Shown here piece by piece: positions 30,115-35,961 of a stretch of 64,000 bases of DNA. A model generated the notes under the pieces. The model searched no databases. It was not told the origin of the DNA and was given only the letters and a program-made list of their open reading frames with translations. Within the stretch, counting starts at the first letter, position 1; every line of letters starts with the position of its first letter. A program made the position numbers and the translations under genes. The DNA is from an uncultured bacterium (lineage in GTDB: Bacteria > Bacillota_I > Bacilli_A > Acholeplasmatales > Anaeroplasmataceae). The stretch is from positions 1 to 64,000 of the forward strand of contig CASETY010000007.1 in assembly GCA_949291115.1 (NCBI GenBank). The letters run 5' to 3'.

Positions 30115-31266
30115 ATGATTTTAATGAATTTAGAATTAGAAAACATTGTTTGTTTTAATGATTTAAAAATGAATTTATCATTTCCTAAGAAATTAGTTAA
30201 CTCTTCATTAGAATTTGAATACTTAAAAAATTATCCTAATTTTAGATATAGAAAAATAAATATTATTTATGGTTCTAATTCTACTGGCAAAACGTCTTTA
30301 GCAAAAGTAATTTTGTATATAGTTAATTTTATATCTCATAAAAATATAGAAAATTTAAAAAAGCTGAAAGGAATAGGGACAGCAAATTCATATTTCTTGA
30401 TTGATTTTGTCGTTGATAGTCATCTATATAGAGTTGAATGTTTGATAGAAAATGAGGATTATAAAATTAATGTTCAAAAGCATCAACTATTAAAGTTAGA
30501 CACTTATGAAAAAGCCACGACAGATTTTACTACAAAAAAATTTAAAAATGTCATTCGTAATATTGAAACTTTAGATGAAATAAAAGATAATTTGGGCTGG
30601 TTTTTTTCTTTCCCAGAAGATATTACTTTTCAATCGTTTATGATTTATAGTGAAAAAGCAATTAGAGAAAATCAATTAAAAATTTTGAAAACAATTTTAA
30701 TGACTCTAGATACTAATATTAAAGATGTTAAGCCTTTAAAAATAAATGCCAAAGAAGAAATTGAAGATGCCTATGTAATTGAATTACATTCAAATAAATC
30801 TATTATTTGCCAAAATGGGAAACCAGTTGATAGCAATATTTTATCTAGCGGCACAAGAACAGCATTCAACTTAGCTATTTGTTTAACTTCGATGTTATTT
30901 AATTTGAACCAGTTTTATTATTTAGATGAACAATTTTGTTATTTAAATACTGATATTGAAAAAAGCATTATTTCTTTAATTACTCAATACATAAACAAAA
31001 AAGATGAACAAGTTTTTATAACTACTCATAATTTAGATATTTCAGAGTTAAATTTACCTAAGCATTCGTTTTGGTTTTTAATTAAAGAACCTGTAGAAGA
31101 TAAACAAGCAAACATTAAAATAATGTCTGCTAGTGATATTATAATAAAGAACAACGTTAATTTAAGAAATGCTATTGAAAATGATGTGTTTAATACTGCT
31201 CCAAAACTTGAAAACATTGATAATTTAGAAAATTTAATGGTAAATGAACTAAAGAAAGGGGAATGA
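30115..31266 (+). CDS. AAA15/ABC-type ATPase, possible phage-defence effector
   Basis: A 383-residue ATPase of the SMC/ABC-like class. Walker A is GSNSTGKTSLAK (about 54-65), the signature-like motif LSSGTRTAFNLAICL, Walker B FYYLDEQFCYLN and a H-loop FITTHNLDI. The middle (about 75-230) has no recognised nuclease domain. Proteins like this sit in abortive-infection and other defence systems, but this identification rests on architecture and location (integration-end accessory zone). It overlaps a small second gene, so the two probably work together. Confidence 0.75.
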   Translation: MILMNLELENIVCFNDLKMNLSFPKKLVNSSLEFEYLKNYPNFRYRKINIIYGSNSTGKTSLAKVILYIVNFISHKNIENLKKLKGIGTANSYFLIDFVVDSHLYRVECLIENEDYKINVQKHQLLKLDTYEKATTDFTTKKFKNVIRNIETLDEIKDNLGWFFSFPEDITFQSFMIYSEKAIRENQLKILKTILMTLDTNIKDVKPLKINAKEEIEDAYVIELHSNKSIICQNGKPVDSNILSSGTRTAFNLAICLTSMLFNLNQFYYLDEQFCYLNTDIEKSIISLITQYINKKDEQVFITTHNLDISELNLPKHSFWFLIKEPVEDKQANIKIMSASDIIIKNNVNLRNAIENDVFNTAPKLENIDNLENLMVNELKKGE

Positions 31267-31268
31267 TT

Positions 31269-31451
31269 ATGGCAGAAAAAATAAACGATGGTGAAACTGC
31301 AATCACTAGATATCTTAAAAAAACTAAAAAAATACAATTACATTTAAATCCAGATAAGGAACAAGATTTAATTGATTTTTTAGAAACAAAAGAAAATAAA
31401 ACTAAATATATTAAAAAACTTATCAGGAACGATATGGAGCAAACTAAGTAG
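31269..31451 (+). CDS. Small ribbon-helix-helix-like partner protein
   Basis: A 60-residue charged protein (MAEKINDGETAITRYLKK...). The pattern of a short strand (IQLHLN) followed by two helices ending KYIKKLIRND resembles ribbon-helix-helix DNA-binding proteins. I chose ATG 31269 over 31263 because the AAAGGGG site is then 8 bases away. A clear paralogue lies at 31938-32126. It follows the ATPase gene directly and may be its repressor, acting at the 30076 operator. Confidence 0.7.
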   Translation: MAEKINDGETAITRYLKKTKKIQLHLNPDKEQDLIDFLETKENKTKYIKKLIRNDMEQTK

Positions 31452-31472
31452 GTGTAAAAGCCTACTTTTTTT
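31446..31472 (+). terminator. Terminator of ATPase operon
   Basis: AAGTAGG (31446-31452) pairs with CCTACTT (31461-31467), followed by TTTTTT. Confidence 0.88.
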
Positions 31473-31491
31473 TGCGTGTAAACAAGTAATT

Positions 31492-31544
31492 GACCAAATC
31501 GACCAATTCTCGACCATTGACAACTCTATGACAAGTGCTGACAA
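31492..31544. repeat. Cluster of six GAC(C/A)A direct repeats
   Basis: GACCA at 31492, 31501 and 31512 and GACAA at 31519, 31530 and 31540, spaced 7-11 bp, lie upstream of the small-toxin promoter. They may be binding sites for a regulator on one face of the helix. Confidence 0.5.
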
Positions 31545-31596
31545 GAAAAAATGTCATAATGTTTCAATAAAATTCTATTTATTTAACGTAAAGCGC

Positions 31597-31625
31597 TTGA
31601 CAATTAAAGGAAACTATGGTATAAT
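31597..31625 (+). promoter_or_regulatory. Consensus promoter of the small hydrophobic peptide
   Basis: TTGACA (31597-31602) and TGG-TATAAT (31617-31625), 17-bp spacer; a perfect -35, perfect -10 and extended -10. One of the strongest promoters in the window. Confidence 0.9.
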
Positions 31626-31659
31626 AAAGCCATCTTAAAGGAAAGGAGGAAAACAAGGT

Positions 31660-31764
31660 ATGGAACAAATAAAAAACGTTCTAGCCATTATAGCTTACAG
31701 CTTTAGTATAATTGCGACACTAATTAAAGTTGTTAAAGCTATTATTAAACGACTAAAACGTTAA
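31660..31764 (+). CDS. Small hydrophobic peptide, probable type I toxin
   Basis: A 34-residue peptide, MEQIKNVLAIIAYSFSII and onward, with one membrane helix and a strongly basic tail (KAIIKRLKR). AAAGGAGGA lies about 10 bases before the ATG. Its size and charge pattern match membrane-active type I toxins. A minus-strand promoter just beyond the stop would make an antisense RNA across it. Too short for routine gene calling. Confidence 0.75.
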   Translation: MEQIKNVLAIIAYSFSIIATLIKVVKAIIKRLKR

Positions 31765-31803
31765 TTAAATTAAATATTAGAGCTTGGGGCTTAGCCCCTT
31801 GCT
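31660..31803 (-). ncRNA. Predicted antisense antitoxin RNA
   Basis: On the minus strand TGG-TATAAT occupies 31818-31810 (extended -10; weak -35 TTGCAT at 31837-31832). The transcript would start near 31803, form a 5' hairpin GGGGCTAAGCCCC (shared with the 3' hairpin of the toxin mRNA at about 31786-31798) and run antisense to the 31660-31764 coding region. The 3' end is not defined; a T-run at about 31671-31664 is one option. Confidence 0.55.
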
Positions 31804-31831
31804 ACTAATATTATACCATACCTAGAAAAAT

Positions 31832-31954
31832 ATGCAAGCTTTAGAAATTACTGCTTATATTATGATGATCGTTTCTTGTTCTTTATATTTCATTGAGTTG
31901 ATTATTAAAGCAGTTGCAAAGAAGAAAAACAAATCTAATGCCGAAGATAATTAA
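31832..31954 (+). CDS. Second small hydrophobic peptide
   Basis: A 40-residue peptide, MQALEITAYIMMIVSCSL and onward, with one membrane helix and a KAVAKKKNK tail. It resembles the peptide at 31660 in helix-then-basic-tail layout and in the order I-A-Y ... I-K-A-V. No good ribosome-binding site precedes it. Its 3' end overlaps the next gene in another frame. It could be a decayed or differently regulated copy. Confidence 0.45.
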   Translation: MQALEITAYIMMIVSCSLYFIELIIKAVAKKKNKSNAEDN

Positions 31955-32126
31955 TGATGGATTAAACAGTCATTCTAGATATGAAAAAAAACTTAAAAAG
32001 GTTCAAATTAGATTTAATACTGATTATGAACAATACTTAGTTGACTATCTAGAAACTAAAGAGAACAAGAGCGAGTATATCAAAAATTTAATTAAAGCCG
32101 ATATGGAAAGAAACAAAAGAAGCTAG
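31938..32126 (+). CDS. Small ribbon-helix-helix-like protein, second copy
   Basis: A 62-residue protein (MPKIINDGLNSHSRYEKK...) that is a paralogue of the one at 31269: both share K-I-x-N/D-D-G, RY-x-KK-x-KK, and D-Y/F-LETKENK-x-YIK-L-I-x-x-DME. The ATG at 31938 gives the full match; an upstream in-frame ATG at 31914 has no support. It overlaps the hydrophobic peptide gene by 17 bp. Confidence 0.7.
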   Translation: MPKIINDGLNSHSRYEKKLKKVQIRFNTDYEQYLVDYLETKENKSEYIKNLIKADMERNKRS

Positions 32127-32143
32127 GGCAACCTAGCTTTTTC
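32120..32143. terminator. Bidirectional terminator
   Basis: AAGCTAGG (32120-32127) pairs with CCTAGCTT (32132-32139); T-runs follow on the plus strand (TTTTTC) and, weaker, on the minus strand. It separates the accessory zone from the integrase gene and overlaps both stops. Confidence 0.85.
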
Positions 32144-33245
32144 TCTTGATGTTTTTAGCAACTTCTTCATCATCAGTTTGTGATGCGTGAATATATATTT
32201 TTGATGCAGTTTCAGGCTCGTTACCGAGTCGTTGGCTAATAGTCCATTCGTCGTAGTTCATATTTCTTAAATAGGTGGCGTGACTGTGCCTAAATCCATG
32301 CAGTTTAATTTGTGGCAATTTAGCGAGAGCACAATGTTCTTTACAAATTCGCCTTATTTTTTGTTCATTATACGGTTTTGCTCCGTAGAACATAAACCAA
32401 CTCATTTTAAATCCTTTAACTATTCGTTTAGATAAAGCTATAAAATCTTCTAATTGAAATCTAGTAATTTCATCTAAAGTGACAATTCTTTTGCTATTAT
32501 CAGTTTTAAGACTTGTAAACTGACCAATACCGTTTATTACTTGCCATTGCCTATAAATATGTAATTTTCCATCAAATTCATAGTCTTTAAATTGCAAGGC
32601 TATAAGTTCACTAATTCTTAATCCCGTATAATATAATATAGAAAAAAGAAGCTTATAAAGTTGATCTAAATAACTATTTTCAAATGTTGATATAAATTTA
32701 TTAAATTCATTTTCTGTGAATATTACCGGTTTTTTATTATCTTTCTTAATAGAATAGTCTTTAAATGGTTCTCTAAGTGGTGCTATTAAGTTTGATTCTA
32801 ACTTATAAACATCAATTCCATATTGAATTAAGTTTCGCATATTAGCTAAAATTTTGTTCTTAGAATCAACCGTTATATTTTTATTACTGAGTTTTTTACG
32901 CCATTCCAATAACGTTGTTGGTTTTAAAACATCTAGTCTAGTATGACCGATAGATATTAGATAATTGTTTTTAAACATTTGAAATCTACGTTTTGTAGTA
33001 TCTTTAATAACTTTAGTTTCGACGTATTCATCCCAAAGTTCATATAAAAAGTATCGTTGAAGATATGTGTTCGCTTCCTTATAATTTAGTTGAGATAAGT
33101 AGTAGTATTCAGCATTTAAGGCTTCAATTTTAGTTAGCATTGGTTTCCCTTGCCAAGTTCTACGGCAATAGTGAACACCTTTATAGCTACCTTGAAAATA
33201 CCAGCGTTTTTTGCCTTTGCTGTCTGTATATTTATACGCCGGCAT
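32133..33245 (-). CDS. int: Tyrosine-type phage integrase
   Basis: A 370-residue site-specific recombinase. An N-terminal arm-binding AP2-like region (KGKKRWYFQGSYKGVHY) precedes a SAM-like core-binding domain (about 60-165) and the catalytic domain with Arg in YYTGLRISELIAL, the HGFRHSHATYL box and the Tyr nucleophile in ASKIYIHAS. It catalyses insertion, probably at the tRNA-Lys gene. It overlaps the small upstream gene by 14 bp. Confidence 0.95.
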   Translation of the reverse strand: MPAYKYTDSKGKKRWYFQGSYKGVHYCRRTWQGKPMLTKIEALNAEYYYLSQLNYKEANTYLQRYFLYELWDEYVETKVIKDTTKRRFQMFKNNYLISIGHTRLDVLKPTTLLEWRKKLSNKNITVDSKNKILANMRNLIQYGIDVYKLESNLIAPLREPFKDYSIKKDNKKPVIFTENEFNKFISTFENSYLDQLYKLLFSILYYTGLRISELIALQFKDYEFDGKLHIYRQWQVINGIGQFTSLKTDNSKRIVTLDEITRFQLEDFIALSKRIVKGFKMSWFMFYGAKPYNEQKIRRICKEHCALAKLPQIKLHGFRHSHATYLRNMNYDEWTISQRLGNEPETASKIYIHASQTDDEEVAKNIKRKS

Positions 33246-33432
33246 AAATTACCTCATCAACCTTTACATTAAAGAATTTAGAGCAAAGAAAAGCAATTTG
33301 CCAAGGTAAAAATTTGCGCATTAAAATATAGTCCTCGGTTTCTTTTAAGGTTAGCCCTAAATACTCGGCTAGTTCATCACCAGTCTTTAAATTTTTAATT
33401 AATAAATTTAAAATGTTGTTTTCTTTAATCAT
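33232..33432 (-). CDS. Small phage regulator next to integrase
   Basis: A 66-residue protein with a possible helix-turn-helix (GDELAEYLGLTLKETEDYI) and a conserved tail (PWQIAFLCSKFFNVKVDEVI) seen in XRE-like phage proteins. Because it overlaps int it may be an excisionase or directionality factor. AAGGAG lies upstream. Confidence 0.6.
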   Translation of the reverse strand: MIKENNILNLLIKNLKTGDELAEYLGLTLKETEDYILMRKFLPWQIAFLCSKFFNVKVDEVIYAGV

Positions 33433-33504
33433 TGTTTTTAATTCTCCTTGTTATTTTTATAAAAAAGTATTGAAAAAAGATTTAATTTAAATTAAAATAA
33501 TCAT

Positions 33505-33598
33505 ACTGAGATTAGCTTGTGTGGATTAAAGCTGGGCTGGCTGTGCCAGTAAGACTTAATGTCGAGATGCCTTTGCTCCTGGGGCTAATCTTTTTTTT
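33505..33598 (+). ncRNA. Structured small RNA, plus strand
   Basis: A promoter TTGAAA (33470-33475) and TAAAAT (33493-33498) with a 17-bp spacer starts it near 33505. An 8-bp closing stem AGATTAGC (33509-33516) with GCTAATCT (33584-33591) is followed by a run of Ts. Inside are CTGGC-TGT-GCCAG, nested in ATTAA/TTAAT, and a GC-rich 3' half. It is about 95 nt with no reading frame. It converges on the next RNA. Confidence 0.65.
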
Positions 33599-33610
33599 AT
33601 TTATTTCAAC

Positions 33611-33725
33611 AAAAAATAAAAGGGTGCCTATTTCTAGACACCCTGCCTATATGTTTCACGTACTTAACATACGCTTAGACTTCTACCCCTAATGGGCTTA
33701 GGTCGAAATCATACCAGGTCTTGGT
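33611..33725 (-). ncRNA. Structured small RNA downstream of the DUF3800 gene
   Basis: Minus-strand promoter TTGACA (33760-33755) and TATACT (33737-33732), 17-bp spacer, overlaps the end of the DUF3800 gene. The RNA would begin ACCAAGACCTGGT (small hairpin), contain CCTAA/TTAGG and GTATGTT/AACATAT hairpins, and end at a terminator stem AGGGTG/CACCCT (33644-33639 with 33626-33621) plus TTTTATTTTTT. About 115 nt. Families of RNAs beside DUF3800 genes have been described; whether this is one of them is not tested. Confidence 0.7.
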
Positions 33726-33740
33726 ATCTATAGTATATAA

Positions 33741-34463
33741 TTATTTTGTTTTTTTGTCAATTTTAAATTTTGGCGGGTTTATTCCAAAAGTTTTGAAAGG
33801 GAATTTAGATTGCTTGATTAATTTAAATAAATCCATGTCTAAATGATATATAATTTTATGTCCAGTAAAGTTATAACTTTTCCATAATGCGTTAGCTATA
33901 TAATCTGCCATTTGGATTTCTCTGTTTTTTTTCGAGTCTAAATATTTAACAATAAATTTTTTTTCATAAGATAGAGAATAAACAAATTCTAAATTTAAAA
34001 AAGTTTCTAAGTCATTAGCGCTTTTAACTGCAGTTGAACGATTGTCGAGCAAAAGAACTATATTATATGCTTCGTTCAATATCGGTATATTGCAATTTAA
34101 TAAATAATTAATTAAATTTTTGACAAAATAATTATAAGCTAAATTTTCAGAAGCTTTAAAATTATCGAGTTGATATTTATCAATTGTTATTGAAACGCCA
34201 ATGACTTCGTTAATTTTCAATAGATCATTAATAAATGTTGCTTGCTGTTTTGGGGTTATATTAGATGACTTTAGTTCTCTATGATTATGAAAGTCTATTT
34301 TTTTAATAGTAAGCACTTCCTTTTCAATCTTTTTGTGGCAACTTTTAACTTTGTTAATATTAGTTGTTAAATATCCGCCAATTATAAAATAACGTTCATT
34401 TTTTAAATGCATTGCGCCACTTTCATCTAAAACTAAATAACATTGTTTATGACCATCATTCAT
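33741..34463 (-). CDS. DUF3800 domain protein
   Basis: A 240-residue protein with the DUF3800 pattern: an N-terminal strand with LVLDESGAM, a second strand FIIGGYL, a middle acidic site LLLDNRST and a C-terminal QMADYIANALW. This arrangement of acidic residues is RNase H-like, so a nuclease role is possible but unproven. It lies between the ImmA-like gene and a structured RNA with its own promoter, so the RNA may be its partner or target. Confidence 0.85.
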   Translation of the reverse strand: MNDGHKQCYLVLDESGAMHLKNERYFIIGGYLTTNINKVKSCHKKIEKEVLTIKKIDFHNHRELKSSNITPKQQATFINDLLKINEVIGVSITIDKYQLDNFKASENLAYNYFVKNLINYLLNCNIPILNEAYNIVLLLDNRSTAVKSANDLETFLNLEFVYSLSYEKKFIVKYLDSKKNREIQMADYIANALWKSYNFTGHKIIYHLDMDLFKLIKQSKFPFKTFGINPPKFKIDKKTK

Positions 34464-34482
34464 TTTTTATCATCCCTTTCGC

Positions 34483-34908
34483 TTAATAACTATGAATTTC
34501 TAAAATTCCTTTTTGATACATATATCTAATAGCATCTTCAACTGATAGTTGACTTATATTTAAAATATCGGCTATTTCGTAAGGTTCATATTCCTTGCAA
34601 AATAGCTCTTTTATTTTATCTAAAGGTAGAAAATTCTTACACATATAATTGATTGCTCTTGTTTCTTGCTTGTTTATACGCTTACTAGTACTCTCAAAAT
34701 TATAAAAAGAAGAAGTATTGTAATGCGCTAATTCATGTTTAATAAAGTGTACTTTATCTAATGTGGGGAGTTCTTTGTTTACAAAAATACCTATGTTTTG
34801 AAAAGCTTTAATAATAACAGATTCAAACGAAGCATCTATTAAGTCTTTTTCGTAATATTTAATATTGTTATCATATAAATATTGTTCTAGTTCCTCAAGT
34901 TCAGTCAT
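34483..34908 (-). CDS. ImmA/IrrE-type metallopeptidase
   Basis: A 141-residue zinc-peptidase with HELAHY (HExxH) at about residues 57-62. In ICEBs1-like and phage systems ImmA cleaves the repressor to induce the element; here the repressor gene is immediately upstream in the operon. I chose ATG 34908 because GGAGGT lies 5 bases upstream; a start at 34944 has none. The C-terminal part contains a helix-turn-helix-like stretch (YEPYEIADILNISQLSVEDAI). Confidence 0.85.
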   Translation of the reverse strand: MTELEELEQYLYDNNIKYYEKDLIDASFESVIIKAFQNIGIFVNKELPTLDKVHFIKHELAHYNTSSFYNFESTSKRINKQETRAINYMCKNFLPLDKIKELFCKEYEPYEIADILNISQLSVEDAIRYMYQKGILEIHSY

Positions 34909-34969
34909 TCTATACCTCCGTGTTAACCGTTTTTGTTTAAGCATAGAGTAAAATAAAAAGAGTATGCTA

Positions 34970-35287
34970 TTAATTTTTATTCTTATCGGCTAACATTTGA
35001 GCCAAGTTCATTATAGTTTCTTTATCTTTGTCAGTAAGGTCTTGTTCTAAGCCACCAAGTGCGAAAGTAGTATTAGTAAATTTAGGATTACGAACATCAG
35101 ATTTCCCTAACAAGTAGTCTGTACTTACGTTGAAATAATCAGCAAAAATAATTGCATTTTCAGCAGTTATTCCTCGTTCCCCTCTTTCAATCATAGCTAT
35201 GGCAGATGGTGACATCTTTAAATCTTTGGCTACATCGTAAATCGTTTTATTTTGTTCTTTTCTTAATGTTCTAATTTTGGTTATCAT
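34970..35287 (-). CDS. CI-like XRE repressor
   Basis: A 105-residue repressor with an N-terminal XRE helix-turn-helix (TIYDVAKDLKMSPSAIAMIERGERG) and the typical FNVSTDYLLGKSD ending of the domain. The C-terminal 35 residues are variable and probably receive the ImmA signal. Divergent from the cro-like gene across a 150-bp control region. Likely keeps the lysogenic state. Confidence 0.92.
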   Translation of the reverse strand: MITKIRTLRKEQNKTIYDVAKDLKMSPSAIAMIERGERGITAENAIIFADYFNVSTDYLLGKSDVRNPKFTNTTFALGGLEQDLTDKDKETIMNLAQMLADKNKN

Positions 35288-35437
35288 TTTTTCATCCCCT
35301 TATGTTTATATTTTAACATAAGTGAACAAAAAGTGTTAAAAAATGTAACAAAATGCACAAAATGTGTTGACAAACAATTTTTAATGCACTATAATAGCAC
35401 CAGAAAAGCACTAATAGTGCACTAGGAGGTGAATAAA
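35288..35437. promoter_or_regulatory. Lysogeny/lysis switch region
   Basis: Rightward early promoter TTGACA (35367-35372) and TATAAT (35390-35395), 17-bp spacer. Leftward repressor transcription starts in the A/T-rich part. TGTTA/TAACA, GTGCATT-like and TGTG-rich half-sites at about 35315-35370 probably bind the CI-like protein. A perfect palindrome GCACTAATAGTGC lies at 35408-35420, just after the rightward start. Confidence 0.8.
35408..35420. promoter_or_regulatory. Operator palindrome GCACTAATAGTGC, copy 1
   Basis: Perfect 13-bp palindrome between the rightward -10 and the ribosome-binding site of the cro-like gene. A degenerate relative (GCACTATAATAGCAC, 35386-35400) overlaps the -10 box. 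Confidence 0.75.
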
Positions 35438-35638
35438 ATGAAAAATAAGTTAAAAGGTTATAGAGTAATGGCAGGATTTACTCAAAAAGAAATGGCGGAA
35501 GCAATCGGTATTAGTTTAAAGTCGTTTTTGGATAAAGAAAATGGTAAAAAAGAATTTAGTTTAGAAGAAGCTAAAGCAATCACTAAATTAATTAATGACA
35601 AAATAGAAGTTAATTTCAACGATATTTTTTTAGATTAA
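35438..35638 (+). CDS. Cro-like XRE regulator
   Basis: A 66-residue XRE protein with GFTQKEMAEAIGISLKSFLDKE as the helix-turn-helix (shown here at its start). First gene of the early operon; the position and size fit Cro. AGGAGG is 8 bases before the ATG at 35438; the upstream GTG at 35429 overlaps the Shine-Dalgarno region. It is flanked on both sides by identical operators, so it probably controls itself. Confidence 0.88.
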   Translation: MKNKLKGYRVMAGFTQKEMAEAIGISLKSFLDKENGKKEFSLEEAKAITKLINDKIEVNFNDIFLD

Positions 35639-35642
35639 AAGT

Positions 35643-35675
35643 GCACTAATAGTGCTCGCTATATTCTAATAGTGC
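35643..35675. promoter_or_regulatory. Operator palindrome copy 2 and a half-site
   Basis: GCACTAATAGTGC at 35643-35655 is identical to 35408-35420; a degenerate copy ending TAATAGTGC follows at 35667-35675. They lie right after the cro-like stop codon. Confidence 0.75.
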
Positions 35676-35691
35676 AAAACTGGAGGTAAAA

Positions 35692-35961
35692 ATGGAAAGT
35701 AAGAAACAACTAATAGCTAAGTTAAGAATATTAGAAAAACCGTATATTAGCTTTTCCGAGCTACGAAAAATAATGGGGATAAGTAGTGAAAGACTAAATA
35801 CCATTAAAGCAGTAGTAAATAAACAAGAAAAATTCAAATGTCCTTATCATAAATATTGGATAGATGGTGATGCAGTGCTTGATTTGTATGGTATTGATAA
35901 AAAACAACTAGTAAGAAATATAAAAAATAAATTAAAGGAGTTTGAAAAGAATGATAACTAA
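35692..35961 (+). CDS. Small early phage protein, DNA-binding-like
   Basis: An 89-residue protein with a possible winged-helix or excisionase-like core (YISFSELRKIMGISSERLNTIKA, seen from its start) and a basic tail (KKQLVRNIKNKL). Good AGGAGGTA-like ribosome-binding site (TGGAGGT). Its end overlaps the next gene's start. Confidence 0.65.
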   Translation: MESKKQLIAKLRILEKPYISFSELRKIMGISSERLNTIKAVVNKQEKFKCPYHKYWIDGDAVLDLYGIDKKQLVRNIKNKLKEFEKNDN

